Of a DNA stretch of 64,000 nt, positions 7,293 to 16,836 are shown piece after piece (position 1 is the first letter of the stretch; each line of letters starts with the position of its first letter). The DNA lies in contig WRIS01000001.1 in NCBI GenBank assembly GCA_009782615.1, positions 461,712 to 525,711 on the forward strand. Direction: 5' to 3'. The notes beneath the pieces are model-generated. The model worked only from the letters and a program-made list of their open reading frames with translations. It ran no database searches and was not told the DNA's origin. The position numbers were made by a program, and so were the translations under genes. This DNA is from Eggerthellaceae bacterium (GTDB lineage: Bacteria; Actinomycetota; Coriobacteriia; Coriobacteriales; Eggerthellaceae).

Positions 7293-10200
7293 TTGAGCAA
7301 ACAATCGCTTCGCCAACGTATTATTCGCGTACAGAAAATCAAAAACAAGCACCATTTTGTTGTGTTCGGTAAACCTGTCAAAGGCCTCTCCCGTTTTTCG
7401 GCGTATTTGCGCTCTCGCGATTTAACATACCAGTCCCAGCAAAAAGACAAAGAGCTTAAAAGCTTAGGTGAAAAGCTTGCCGCACTCGAAAGTGAACTTG
7501 CCCAAAGCAAAGAAAGCATGACCGAAGCGCTGGACGTTCATCAAGAACAGCTTGAATGCCAAGCTCAGCAGGAAAACAAAAAGCTAGCAGCATTAAGCGA
7601 GGAATTATACCTGCTTGATAAGGGGCTCAAGGAGCAGAATGACAGTGCACAGCTGAAAGCCCTTGATGAAAAAATCGCTCAAACTAAAACCAGTTTAACT
7701 ACAACCATAAACGCTAACCAGGCACAGTTTAAAAAGCGGGTACTGCACAACGGGATTCGCTCTATTAACAAAGAACGCATTGCAAGTAAAATCGAAAACT
7801 TCAAAATGATCGGCATTCAAGAAGAACCTTCTGGGACACAGGAGCCCCGTATCGTTGTTTCGCTTACCTCTTGCCCCGATAATCTCTACGACATTCACTA
7901 TTGCCTATACTCACTCTTGAATCAAGCCCTCAAACCCCACAAGCTTATCCTTTGGCTTGCCGATGAACAATTCCCCAACAAAGAAGAAGACGTTCCTCAA
8001 AAAGTGCTTGATCTCAAGGAGCACGGATTAAGCATTGCGTGGTGTTCCGACATCAAAGGCTACAAAAAAATTATCCCGGCACTGAAAAAATACCCCAACG
8101 ACATCATCGTGATTGCAAATGACAACGTTTACTACGAACAAAACTGGCTTGAAGCGTTGGTCTCGGCACACGATGGCAGGCAAGACATCATCTGCCATCG
8201 AGCGTATCGCGTCATGTTTGAGGATGAAAAAGTAGCGCCTATGCGCAAGTGGATAAAAGGTGTCCAAACCGAAGAAGCCTCTGTTTTCAACTTCCCCATC
8301 ACCGATGCAGGGGTGCTGTATCCGCCCCATTCGCTTCATGCAGATGTCCTCAATGAAGAATTGAGCTGTTCTATTGCCCCTGATGTAGGCGACACCTGGC
8401 TTTGGGTGATGGCACTGCGAGCTAAAAGAAAGATACGAGTAATTTCTGTTGAGCCCAATGATAAGGGAATTATCGAAAGTGCCCCTTGTTACGTGAATCC
8501 TGAAAAAAAACTAGGCATAGATGACAGCGCGATTGGCCCCGCTAGTGCTCTTGATAAAGATGCCCAAATCGCTACTGTTATCGAAGCATGTCCGGAAATC
8601 CAAGAAATATTTAGTGAGCATAAACGCCCCTTGGTATCAGTCATTGTTCCTGTGTATAACACCGCAGAATACCTGCAACAATGCTTAAATAGCGCCGTTA
8701 AACAAACTCTTCGCGATATAGAAATCATTTGCGTTAACGATGGCTCAACCGATGCTTCCCTTACTATCCTTCAAAGCTATGCAGCAGTGGATCCAAGAAT
8801 ACGCATTATTGACCAGCCAAATAAGGGGTACGGGCATGCCCTGAATATAGGAATAGCTCATGCTACCGGGGAATATATCGCTTTCCTTGATTCGGATGAC
8901 TACATCACCACCAGTGCCTATGAAAAACTCTACCGGGCGGCGCGATGCCGTAACGTTGATATCATCAAAGCCAACTACTTTAGGGTGTTCTCTGGTGAAA
9001 AAGCTCCCCCAAAGAAAAAAGACGTCCTTACAAAGCATCCCGATCTCTACAACAAAGTGCTCAATCCACGGGGTGAAAAAAGATTGTTCTACGTATATAT
9101 GTCGAATTGTGTTGGGCTTCTCAAGCGAAGTTTTGTTGAGGAAAATACCATCGTTCACCGCGAAAATCCCGGCTGTGTGAATCAGGACTTCGGGTTTTGG
9201 TTCCAGACTTTCATGTACGCGAAGCGCGTTTTCCTACTCAAAGATCACTTCTATTGTTACCGCCAAGATAGACCTGGTTCTTCGCGAAACAACCTGGTTA
9301 CTTTTGATCGAGCCGAAGAATACGACCATATTTGGAATATCCTACAGTCGCAACCAGGCTTAGTTGAAGAGTTCTCAGATGTTTTTTGGCACAGACGTTA
9401 CACCATAAGCGCTCACTTACTAAACTTGTTGCCCAATAACCTTAAAGAAAAATTCATTCATGTTTTATCAAAAGACTTTGGAAGTGCACAACAATCCGGA
9501 GAGCTTAATCTTTCTCGCTTTTCCGATCTCCAACATAAACACTTGCACATGATTATTGAAAACCCTGGTCAATACTATACAAGTTTCTTTGCTTCCCCTG
9601 AAGAAGTGACCTCCTATAGGATGCCCACGGTTTCCGTTATTGTTCCCGTATACAACAGCGAGCCCTATTTGAAAGCGTGCTTGGACAGCATTCTTGGGCA
9701 AACCTTCAAAAACATCGAAGTGATTTGCGTCAATGACGGCTCAACCGACGGATCGCTTGAAATACTCAATAATTACGCAGGAGACGATCCCCGCATAACG
9801 GTAATCTCGCAAAAAAATGCTGGGGCTGGCGCTGCCAGAAATGTGGGGCTAAAAGTTGCCCGAGGAACCTATCTTTCCTTTCTTGACTCTGATGATATTT
9901 TTTACAAAACCCTGTTAGAAAAAATGCTTCTGGAATCGCTTGCCACCCAAGCAGACATATGTGTTTGCGATGCACATAGATACGACAATGAAACACAGCA
10001 GACAAATACAACAAAGCCCTTTCTAAAAGAAAAATTCTTGCCTACACTGCGTGTCTTCGATTCATCCTCTATGCAAAAAGATATTTTCTATGCTTTAGGT
10101 GGCTACGTCTGGAATAAACTATTTAATCGCGATTTCATTAACAATAATGAAATCATTTTTCAAGAGATTGAGCGATCAAATGACATATTTTTTGCCTATA

Positions 10201-10625
10201 TTGCTTTGGTGCTTGCGCGGCACATCTGCACAATAAAAGAGCCATTAATCCTTTACAGAACCAACAATAAGACTAGTTTGCAAGGCACAAAATATTTGTT
10301 CCCTCTTGACTTCTATCATGCCCGAAAGGCGATTAAAGAAGAGTTTGTTGTCCGCAACGTCTACGACCAATTCAAACATGCGTTTGTCAACACTGCGCTA
10401 CTCCAGAGCATTGGTACCCTCAACAGCTTCAAGGGTACAGATACTCATCAAATAGTCTGGACAGCTTTGAAATCTGAGGTTTTCCAAGCGCTAGATGTTG
10501 TCCGCTTTGAAGATACTCGACAAGCTCTAGAATACTATTATCCCGAACTGCATTACGCCTACAGAGAAATGCTGCTTGTTCTTGACTTGTCTTACGAAGA
10601 ATACTGTGCATACAAGGGGATTTAA
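7293..10625 (+). CDS. Large multi-domain glycosyltransferase: coiled coil, GT-like domain and two GT2 domains
   Basis: A 1110-residue cytoplasmic protein. Residues about 45-165 are Glu/Lys/Gln-rich with heptad character (coiled coil). About 183-430 is a divergent glycosyltransferase-like domain starting IVVSLTSCPDNLYDIHYC. Two GT-A family 2 domains follow: from about 446 (VSVIVPVYNTAEYLQQCL, VNDGSTDASL, FLDSDD) and from about 776 (VSVIVPVYNSEPYLKACL, VNDGSTDGSL, FLDSDD). GT2 enzymes add sugars from nucleotide donors, so this one protein may add two or three residues in sequence. The start is a TTG at 7293; the GGAG is rather far upstream, so the exact start is less sure. It is joined to the next gene by a one-base TAATG overlap, and both share an N-terminal coiled coil, hinting at a complex. 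Confidence 0.9.
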   Translation: MSKQSLRQRIIRVQKIKNKHHFVVFGKPVKGLSRFSAYLRSRDLTYQSQQKDKELKSLGEKLAALESELAQSKESMTEALDVHQEQLECQAQQENKKLAALSEELYLLDKGLKEQNDSAQLKALDEKIAQTKTSLTTTINANQAQFKKRVLHNGIRSINKERIASKIENFKMIGIQEEPSGTQEPRIVVSLTSCPDNLYDIHYCLYSLLNQALKPHKLILWLADEQFPNKEEDVPQKVLDLKEHGLSIAWCSDIKGYKKIIPALKKYPNDIIVIANDNVYYEQNWLEALVSAHDGRQDIICHRAYRVMFEDEKVAPMRKWIKGVQTEEASVFNFPITDAGVLYPPHSLHADVLNEELSCSIAPDVGDTWLWVMALRAKRKIRVISVEPNDKGIIESAPCYVNPEKKLGIDDSAIGPASALDKDAQIATVIEACPEIQEIFSEHKRPLVSVIVPVYNTAEYLQQCLNSAVKQTLRDIEIICVNDGSTDASLTILQSYAAVDPRIRIIDQPNKGYGHALNIGIAHATGEYIAFLDSDDYITTSAYEKLYRAARCRNVDIIKANYFRVFSGEKAPPKKKDVLTKHPDLYNKVLNPRGEKRLFYVYMSNCVGLLKRSFVEENTIVHRENPGCVNQDFGFWFQTFMYAKRVFLLKDHFYCYRQDRPGSSRNNLVTFDRAEEYDHIWNILQSQPGLVEEFSDVFWHRRYTISAHLLNLLPNNLKEKFIHVLSKDFGSAQQSGELNLSRFSDLQHKHLHMIIENPGQYYTSFFASPEEVTSYRMPTVSVIVPVYNSEPYLKACLDSILGQTFKNIEVICVNDGSTDGSLEILNNYAGDDPRITVISQKNAGAGAARNVGLKVARGTYLSFLDSDDIFYKTLLEKMLLESLATQADICVCDAHRYDNETQQTNTTKPFLKEKFLPTLRVFDSSSMQKDIFYALGGYVWNKLFNRDFINNNEIIFQEIERSNDIFFAYIALVLARHICTIKEPLILYRTNNKTSLQGTKYLFPLDFYHARKAIKEEFVVRNVYDQFKHAFVNTALLQSIGTLNSFKGTDTHQIVWTALKSEVFQALDVVRFEDTRQALEYYYPELHYAYREMLLVLDLSYEEYCAYKGI

Positions 10626-11647
10626 TGAGAAAATATGAATCTTTGTTAGCAAGAATTGAGGCATTAGAAAGCCAACTATCTGAAAGCCTAACAACGCACA
10701 AAGAACAAGCAAGCGAAATGGTGTCTCACATGCAAAATATTGAAAAGCGAATAGACGAAGTGGCAGCAGAAGTGCAGTCAATAAACTCAGGCATGAAAAA
10801 GCACGTCAAGAAACTGAATACCCAGCTCCAACTAGTTGAAAAAAAGGCACTTCGCATTCAGCAGCAGCCCTACTTATCGTATTTTGTCTTAAATATCCTC
10901 GACCACTGCAACCTTAATTGTATTGGTTGCGACCATTTTGCTCCGCTTGCCCAGGAGCGCTTTGTTGCTTTGGAAGATATCAAAAGCGATTTACAACAAA
11001 TGTCGTTACTCACAAAAGGCAAGGTAGGGCGCATTGGCATTATGGGCGGTGAGCCACTGCTTCATCCCAATTTACCTGAAATCTTACCTGTAGCACGTAA
11101 AGCCTTTCCTGAAACAATCATTCAAGTAGTAAGCAACGGGCTTTTGTTGCTGAAACAAACTGACGAATTTTGGAATATCTGCAAAAAACACGACATCACT
11201 ATTGTGGTAACAAAATACCCCCTGAATCTCGACCATGATAAAATGCTTGAAACAGCAAATGCTTGGCAGGTGAAATTTCAATTCAAGGGTAATACTGGTA
11301 CCGCTCAAAAAACATCATGTAAAGCACCCCTTGACATTGAGGGCTTACAAGATCCTAAGCAAAGTTTTTGGAATTGCTATCATGTTAATACCTGCCCTTT
11401 TGTTATGGAAGGTAAAATTTACCCCTGCACCATAGCTCCCAATATAGACCTCTTTAATCAAAAGTTTGGAACATCCTTGAATCTTGAAGAAGGCGACTAT
11501 CTAGATATTTATCGCGTTAAGGACTACCGGGTTCTACTTGCTTTCTTAAGTACCCCGAAACCCTTTTGTCGCTACTGCAGAACAAAGGATCGCACTTTCG
11601 GACATCCTTGGGAACGCTCAAAACAGGATGTGGGCGAATGGATCTAG
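10625..11647 (+). CDS. Radical SAM protein with N-terminal coiled coil and C-terminal Cys-rich region
   Basis: A 340-residue protein. Residues 1-80 form a coiled coil. The radical SAM cluster motif CNLNCIGC (CxxxCxxC) lies near residue 98, followed by GIMGGEPLLHP (the GGE motif) near 140 and SNGLLLL. The C-terminal part has further cysteines (NCYHVNTCPFVMEGKIYPC and CRYCRTK) that could bind an auxiliary SPASM-type iron-sulfur cluster. Such enzymes in glycan clusters modify sugars or peptides by radical chemistry; the substrate is not known. It starts at the ATG overlapping the stop of the giant glycosyltransferase. A second, shorter radical SAM gene lies 1.2 kb downstream on the other side of ugd, so these genes form one operon. 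Confidence 0.88.
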   Translation: MRKYESLLARIEALESQLSESLTTHKEQASEMVSHMQNIEKRIDEVAAEVQSINSGMKKHVKKLNTQLQLVEKKALRIQQQPYLSYFVLNILDHCNLNCIGCDHFAPLAQERFVALEDIKSDLQQMSLLTKGKVGRIGIMGGEPLLHPNLPEILPVARKAFPETIIQVVSNGLLLLKQTDEFWNICKKHDITIVVTKYPLNLDHDKMLETANAWQVKFQFKGNTGTAQKTSCKAPLDIEGLQDPKQSFWNCYHVNTCPFVMEGKIYPCTIAPNIDLFNQKFGTSLNLEEGDYLDIYRVKDYRVLLAFLSTPKPFCRYCRTKDRTFGHPWERSKQDVGEWI

Positions 11648-11666
11648 GCGTAAGGAGCTTCGATAC

Positions 11667-12875
11667 ATGAATATTGCTGTTGTTGGCTTGGGCTATGTTG
11701 GCCTTTCGCTTGCCTGCCTCTTAAGCCAAAATAATAGAGTTCGCGCTCTTGACGTTCTTGCAAGCAAGGTGGATGCTATCAACGCGCGGTCTTCCTACCT
11801 TGCAGATAATTTTCTTGCCAGCTTTCTTGAAACAGAGCAACTTGACCTTACCGCCTCTCTTGATTTTCGGTTCGTGTTCGATGAAGCCGATTTCATTATC
11901 TTCGCTCTTCCCACAAACTACGATGAGGGCACCAACTGCTTCGATACCTCTCTTCTTGAAACTGCCCTAGAAGCCGCCGTGGCCTATAATCCTGCAGCTT
12001 GTATGGTTATAAAATCAACGCTGCCTATCGGGTTTACCAAAAACATTGCCGCACGATACTTGCAATCACAGTTTCTTTTTTCACCCGAATTCCTACGCGA
12101 AGGTTATGGGCTCTATGACAATCTTTATCCGACCCGAATTGTGGTGGGAACTGCAGACAATTCCCTCGCACTCCATAAAAGAGCTGAACAGTTTTCCTTG
12201 TTACTTGAAGATAGCGCCCGCTATTATAACACCCGCCATAAGGAAGATCATCCTTCTATTCCAATGCTTCTTATTGGCTCTTCAGAAGCTGAGGCAATCA
12301 AGCTTTTCTCAAATACCTATCTCGCACTCCGCATTTCTTTTTTTAATGAACTTGATACCTACGCCGAATCGCACGCGCTTGATGCGCGGCAGATTGTTCA
12401 AGGGGTTGGACTTGACCCCCGCATTGGCACCTATTACAACAACCCTTCATTTGGTTACGGCGGTTCCTGCTTGCCAAAAGATGTTAAACAGCTTCTTGCA
12501 AATTATTACGGTGTTCCGCAGAATCTTATTGAAGCTATTGTTGCAGCAAATCAAACCCGCATGGATTTTATTGCTGAGAGCATAGCTGGTCGTAACCCTT
12601 CCTGTGTAGGCATCTATCGTCTCGCCGCAAAAGAAGATTCTGATAACTTGAGAAACAGCTCAAGTATTGAAATCGTGGAGCTCTTAATCAAAAAAGGAAT
12701 CACCGTGCTGGTTTATGAGCCGCTTCTTTCCGAGGAAAGCGGTTTTGCTTGCGAACTAATCACCAATCTTGAAGAATTCAAAAAGCGCTGTGATCTTATC
12801 GTTTGCAATCGCACATCTCCAGAACTTGATGATGCGCGTGAAAAAGTTTATACTCGCGATTTAGGAAGGTTTTAA
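11667..12875 (+). CDS. ugd: UDP-glucose 6-dehydrogenase
   Basis: A 402-residue protein of the UDP-glucose/GDP-mannose dehydrogenase family, which oxidises UDP-glucose to UDP-glucuronate in two NAD-dependent steps. It shows the Rossmann motif VVGLGYVGLS at residues 4-13, IKSTLPIGFT near 122, a central dimer helix, and the catalytic cysteine in GYGGSCLPKDV near 268. Length matches the short bacterial type. ATG at 11667 is chosen for TAAGGAG 9 bases upstream; the frame extending back to 11628 overlaps the radical SAM gene without a ribosome site. UDP-glucuronate would feed the neighbouring glycosyltransferases and supply negative charge to the polymer. Confidence 0.93.
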   Translation: MNIAVVGLGYVGLSLACLLSQNNRVRALDVLASKVDAINARSSYLADNFLASFLETEQLDLTASLDFRFVFDEADFIIFALPTNYDEGTNCFDTSLLETALEAAVAYNPAACMVIKSTLPIGFTKNIAARYLQSQFLFSPEFLREGYGLYDNLYPTRIVVGTADNSLALHKRAEQFSLLLEDSARYYNTRHKEDHPSIPMLLIGSSEAEAIKLFSNTYLALRISFFNELDTYAESHALDARQIVQGVGLDPRIGTYYNNPSFGYGGSCLPKDVKQLLANYYGVPQNLIEAIVAANQTRMDFIAESIAGRNPSCVGIYRLAAKEDSDNLRNSSSIEIVELLIKKGITVLVYEPLLSEESGFACELITNLEEFKKRCDLIVCNRTSPELDDAREKVYTRDLGRF

Positions 12876-12880
12876 GTAAC

Positions 12881-13696
12881 GTGAGCTTTCGTGCTGCTGA
12901 CCCAAAACGTCCTTCTTTGTTCTACCTAGAAATGCACCTTTCTGACCGATGCAATTTGAATTGCAGGTCGTGCAGTCACTACTCGCCGCTTTTTCAAAAA
13001 AATGCTCCACACCCCAGCCTTAGGGCGTTCAAAAAGGATCTGTCTCGTTTAGCGTCCTTGTTTTCTGATGTTGGTAAAATACGGCTTATGGGAGGAGAGC
13101 CTTTGCTCAACCCGAAGGCTCACAAGTTTCTTCCTGTTGCGCGAAAAAGCTTTCCCAATACCGATTTGCGTCTGGTAACAAATGGCTTACTTGTGCCCAC
13201 AATGAATCGAGCAACCGTAGAAAGCATTCGAAACAATGAGGTTACTGTCGATGTGTCAAACTATCCTCCAACTTCAGAAAAGAAAGATGAAATTAAAGCA
13301 TTTTTTGAAGCAAACGGCATAACATATAATTTTAAAACAAATAGAGTTGTTACCACCTTTTTTAAACCATTTGCGTTGCGTCTCGATAATGCAGATTTTT
13401 CTTATGAGTGCCCGAGTGCGGGGTTTTGTGTTAATTTGCGCAATGGGAAACTAGCAAAATGCCCTATGCTGATGCATGTAAACACGCTCAACGCCCATTT
13501 TGGTATGCATTTTCCAACCGAAGGTTTGATTGACATTTACGAGAACGAGATTACCGGTGATGAAATACTTGTCAGACTTGGAAAAAAAGTAGCGCTGTGT
13601 GAACAATGCGTAAATGTTCGAGCCCCCTGGGAAGCCTACGGTAAGTCGGTTCCGCAAATAAGCGACTGGGTGGTGGATGCGGATAGCGCACAATAA
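12881..13696 (+). CDS. Radical SAM protein
   Basis: A 271-residue radical SAM enzyme. The cluster motif CNLNCRSC is near residue 25, the GGE motif in IRLMGGEPLLNP near 70, and LVTNGLLVP near 105. Cysteines near the C-terminus (YECPSAGFCVN, KCPM, CEQCVN) may hold an auxiliary cluster. It is related to the 10.6-11.6 kb protein but lacks its coiled coil; both have the layout CxxxCxxC, LMGGEPLL(N/H)P and VARK.FP. It starts at GTG five bases after ugd and ends the plus-strand operon; the next gene is convergent. The substrate is unknown, but the pair surrounding ugd suggests action on a uronic-acid-containing glycan or nucleotide sugar. Confidence 0.87.
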   Translation: MSFRAADPKRPSLFYLEMHLSDRCNLNCRSCSHYSPLFQKNAPHPSLRAFKKDLSRLASLFSDVGKIRLMGGEPLLNPKAHKFLPVARKSFPNTDLRLVTNGLLVPTMNRATVESIRNNEVTVDVSNYPPTSEKKDEIKAFFEANGITYNFKTNRVVTTFFKPFALRLDNADFSYECPSAGFCVNLRNGKLAKCPMLMHVNTLNAHFGMHFPTEGLIDIYENEITGDEILVRLGKKVALCEQCVNVRAPWEAYGKSVPQISDWVVDADSAQ

Positions 13697-13748
13697 GTTT
13701 TCAAGGGGCAACCGCTATAACCAAAGCTACAACACCCCCGACATGAGA

Positions 13749-14795
13749 TTATATGTCTTCACAAAGGAAGAACAGGATTTCATGGCGGTTGATTTCAATG
13801 GTGAAATAGAGTTTATTTCCCTCCACAAAACCGTCTGGGTAGCAGTATATTCCCGGAAAATCGGTGAGTACATGTTTTTCTTCCCAACTGAGCATATCGT
13901 CATGAGAAATCCAGAGCGCCAATGGATAGCGGTTCGAAAAACCCGGATTACCATTGGGAGTATGAATCAACCCGATTCGTCCATCCGGAAAAGCAAGCAA
14001 CTTCGGTTTGTTGTCCGGATTAGGAATATCGGTAGGCTCGGCTTTAGTCCACGTTTTTCCACCATCGAAAGAATCGCTGCGCCACAAGCAGCCGCTTTTA
14101 TCTACTCGCAAAAGCATCACCACACGACCATCTGAAAGTTCGATGAGCGTGGGTTCTGACCAAGCCCATCTGCGCCCCGTATCACCCTTAATAGGAATTT
14201 CTGGCCCAGGACATAACTCCGGAGCAAAGCCACCTGGGGCAGTCAACACTACACCGTTCTGAATGGCGCAGATGTCTGCGTCCCACACCGCTCGTTGCTT
14301 TTTGTAGTCGCTTATACCGTGGCTTGCAGTTACTAGGCGCATGTTTTCCTGTTCACTTACAGGCATGTGTTGATAAGGCAACAATTGCGTACCATCCCTC
14401 AGCTCAAGCAAACCTCGAAAAAAAGTAAAAGCAGGAAAGAAGGGTGGAATACCTGCGTTGTGCCAAGTATGACCATTATCATCACTTTCCATCACAAAGC
14501 AACCCATATTCAAGAAACGACCACTGTGCGTTTGTCCGTAAACCCGAGCAATTCCATCAACCACGTTAAATTCAGTGGCATACACCGCCTGACCAGTTTC
14601 AGGATAAATGCATGCAGATTTTGACCAAGTAAGTCCATCATCAGTGCTGCGAAAGCTGCGAATACGGTTAAGAGGGGCTGGTTCTGCCACATCGCCCACC
14701 TGGGAAACGCACAGCAAATCGCCATTGGGCATTCGGCGCAATATCGGCTCGCAACTTAAGGTATCACGATGGATTAAGCGAATGGTAGTTTTCAT
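13749..14795 (-). CDS. Sialidase-fold (BNR/Asp-box) protein without signal peptide
   Basis: A 348-residue six-bladed propeller of the sialidase superfamily. Asp-box motifs are visible as STDDGLTW near 50, SDDNGHTW near 105 and SFDGGKTW near 225, and an Arg-rich RRMPNGDLL near 20 resembles the sialidase RIP motif. Sialidases release terminal sialic or related ulosonic acids. No signal peptide or membrane segment is seen, so it would act inside the cell, unlike a scavenging sialidase. It is the last gene of the operon with KdsB-, KdsC- and KpsC-like genes, 24 bases after the Mur-like ligase, which fits a role on a sugar acid such as proofreading or recycling. ATG at 14795 is preferred over upstream alternatives, although its ribosome site is weak. 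Confidence 0.8.
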   Translation of the reverse strand: MKTTIRLIHRDTLSCEPILRRMPNGDLLCVSQVGDVAEPAPLNRIRSFRSTDDGLTWSKSACIYPETGQAVYATEFNVVDGIARVYGQTHSGRFLNMGCFVMESDDNGHTWHNAGIPPFFPAFTFFRGLLELRDGTQLLPYQHMPVSEQENMRLVTASHGISDYKKQRAVWDADICAIQNGVVLTAPGGFAPELCPGPEIPIKGDTGRRWAWSEPTLIELSDGRVVMLLRVDKSGCLWRSDSFDGGKTWTKAEPTDIPNPDNKPKLLAFPDGRIGLIHTPNGNPGFSNRYPLALWISHDDMLSWEEKHVLTDFPGIYCYPDGFVEGNKLYFTIEINRHEILFFLCEDI

Positions 14796-14819
14796 GACAA
14801 TCAAGTCTTGCTTTTTTGT

Positions 14820-16307
14820 TTACAACCCCTGATTGCTTTCAGGGATTGTTGTACTCTTCTCACCTAATTCCAGCAGCACAGGAGTAATACGATCAAATTT
14901 AGCGCGCAGCGATGCTTTCGTTAACACAACGTCGTCTTTTTGTATTAGCGAGGGTAGGGCGTTACATAAGTCACTAAGATCATAATAGGAGTTGAAATCA
15001 TCATCAACATTAACATCGAAAGGTGCGAATTTGCATTTATTTTGTTGATTTTTCTTCTCGGCTCCAAGGTTTATGCCTCTCCGCACTTCTTCTTGATATT
15101 TTCCTATATAGATAACTAAATCAATATTTTTTTGAACAATATATTCCCCAATTTCTTCATGATATTGGGCTTCATTATCACCAAGATGATGCATGGTTCC
15201 AAAAATAAAGACTTTCCTCTGTTTGCATTCTGCTAATACGTCTAAAGCGGCCTTGGTCGATGAAGGGCTTGAGTTATAGCAATCCTCAAAAACGGTTAGA
15301 AAATCAGAATTATATACTTTTGACCTAAAGCGCGATGCTTCAAAAAAACTTATTCCCGCTTTAATTTCTTCAGGAGTCAACCCAAACTCAATTCCTATCG
15401 CAGTAGCAATTAAAGCAGCTTGGACAAGATGCTTTCCTGGTACAGGAATATAAATGTCAGGTATCTGTATTTGCTTATAAGAAATATCACAGGTGGTGCC
15501 TTCTAGTCCTGAAGAGCGAATGTTGCTTACATGGTTTCGCACAGACGACCCCCCCCCCAGCCATTCTATTGTTCGCGGTTTTTTTATTGTTGCTTTTTGT
15601 AACATGTCATCATGCGCCCATAAAAAAGCGATACCCGTTGGACGCATGTATTCCAGCATCTTTGATTTTATTGCAAATATATTTTCCAACGTTTTATATT
15701 TGCTAAGATGAGGTTCGCCGATATTGGTAAGTGCAACAATGTCGGGCTCAACCCCCCGGTCTCTCCTATGAGTACGTTCCCCTTCAATGGCAGTTTCCAA
15801 AACAAGAACGTCATAGCCACCTTTATACATTTCATAGAATGCTAAGTGGTAAAATGCCGAAACATTATGAAAATCCTCGGTTTTTACTATTTTGAATTGC
15901 TGAGATAGCACCGAATTAACCATGTCTTTTGTGCTTGTTTTCCCAACGCTTCCCCCTATAGTTATAATGGGCTCTTTTATGTGAGGGCGCAGTGCGGAAA
16001 AAAACTCTATCTCTGCTTCCCATAATCTTTCTACCGCTATATAGGGTGGATCAACTTCATCTATCAGAGATTTTTCAACAACACAGCAAAGACACTTCGC
16101 GTTTTGCGCAGTTTTATATCTCCTTATCAACACTTCTTTCTTTTGGTTTTCTTTGAATTTTCTTGAATTGGGAAAATAGAAATCCCCTTCGCTTATTTCC
16201 ACTTGACTATTCTTTATTTCAAATACTTCTTTCGAAAGAATCTCCTCATCACCAACAAATTCTCCATCAATGAATTCTGCTATTTGCCTTACCGTTAAGT
16301 ATCTCAT
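14820..16307 (-). CDS. MurF-like Mur ligase family protein with in-frame G10 tract
   Basis: A 495-residue ATP-dependent amide ligase of the Mur family. It has an N-terminal MurF-like domain (LTVRQIAEFIDGEFVGDEE), the P-loop GGSVGKTSTKDMV near residue 117, the central-domain NIGEPHLSKYKTLENI near 210, and a C-terminal domain with FEDCYNSSPSSTKAAL near 335. Mur ligases join an amino acid or peptide to a carboxylate; MurF proper uses UDP-MurNAc-tripeptide. The position inside a CMP-sugar-acid operon suggests it amidates a sugar carboxylate rather than acting in peptidoglycan synthesis. Ten G residues at codons about 250-253 encode Leu-Gly-Gly-Gly: loss of one G brings a TAA after eight codons and gain of one brings a TGA within about 22 codons. 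AGGA lies upstream of the ATG. Confidence 0.87.
   Translation of the reverse strand: MRYLTVRQIAEFIDGEFVGDEEILSKEVFEIKNSQVEISEGDFYFPNSRKFKENQKKEVLIRRYKTAQNAKCLCCVVEKSLIDEVDPPYIAVERLWEAEIEFFSALRPHIKEPIITIGGSVGKTSTKDMVNSVLSQQFKIVKTEDFHNVSAFYHLAFYEMYKGGYDVLVLETAIEGERTHRRDRGVEPDIVALTNIGEPHLSKYKTLENIFAIKSKMLEYMRPTGIAFLWAHDDMLQKATIKKPRTIEWLGGGSSVRNHVSNIRSSGLEGTTCDISYKQIQIPDIYIPVPGKHLVQAALIATAIGIEFGLTPEEIKAGISFFEASRFRSKVYNSDFLTVFEDCYNSSPSSTKAALDVLAECKQRKVFIFGTMHHLGDNEAQYHEEIGEYIVQKNIDLVIYIGKYQEEVRRGINLGAEKKNQQNKCKFAPFDVNVDDDFNSYYDLSDLCNALPSLIQKDDVVLTKASLRAKFDRITPVLLELGEKSTTIPESNQGL
15549..15558 (-). repeat. G10 homopolymer tract inside the Mur-like ligase gene
   Basis: Ten C on the plus strand read as CTG GGG GGG GGG in the gene. 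The present length keeps the full frame, so the window shows the ON state. Confidence 0.88.
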
Positions 16308-16319
16308 CACGAATCCTGT

Positions 16320-16835
16320 CTATATTTTTTCTAGAGTCTCGCATCCGAATAAAGCCAGCATATCATCATATTGATTTTGTTCATACAAAAGATGCTCACA
16401 GATATCCCGCACTGCTCCATGACCTGCCTTTATCGGTGAAATATAGTCGCAAATCCTGCGAATTTCTCTTGTTGCATCAGCAGGACACGCTTTGAAAGCG
16501 CACATTTGCATTGCCTCATAATCGTTCAGGTCGTCTCCAATATAGGCAAAGTTTGCACCCGTAAGCCCGTGCTCCAAGAAATATTGTTCCAACACTTCTA
16601 TTTTGTTATTAACTCCCTGAAAAACGACGGAAATAGCAAGATCCTTAGCACGAATGGCAGTCAATTCCGAATTTCTTCCCGTAAGAATCATGGTAGTGAA
16701 ACCCAGCTTTGGTAACACCCGAACAAGCAAACCGTCCTTAGCTTGAAACTGTTTTGATTCAACTCCGTTGCTGGAGATAGTTATACCCCCATCGGTCAAG
16801 GTTCCATCCACATCAAAAATAATATGGTCAATCAT
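16320..16835 (-). CDS. KdsC-like HAD phosphatase
   Basis: A 171-residue HAD-superfamily phosphatase of the KdsC/8-phosphate type. Catalytic motif I is IIFDVDGTLTDG at 5-16, motif II ILTGRNS near 50, a conserved lysine in NNKIEVLEQY near 78, and motif IV YIGDDLNDYEAM near 98. Length matches KdsC, which removes phosphate from Kdo-8-phosphate; relatives act on Neu5Ac-9-P and KDN-9-P. It sits one base after the aldolase gene and 12 bases before the Mur-like ligase. In this operon it would dephosphorylate the ulosonic acid made by the aldolase before CMP activation. Confidence 0.88.
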   Translation of the reverse strand: MIDHIIFDVDGTLTDGGITISSNGVESKQFQAKDGLLVRVLPKLGFTTMILTGRNSELTAIRAKDLAISVVFQGVNNKIEVLEQYFLEHGLTGANFAYIGDDLNDYEAMQMCAFKACPADATREIRRICDYISPIKAGHGAVRDICEHLLYEQNQYDDMLALFGCETLEKI

Positions 16836-16836
16836 A

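Noticed and set aside
13749..14795. Secreted host-sialic-acid-scavenging sialidase
   Set aside because: No signal peptide, and the gene ends a cytoplasmic biosynthetic operon with no sialic acid uptake genes.
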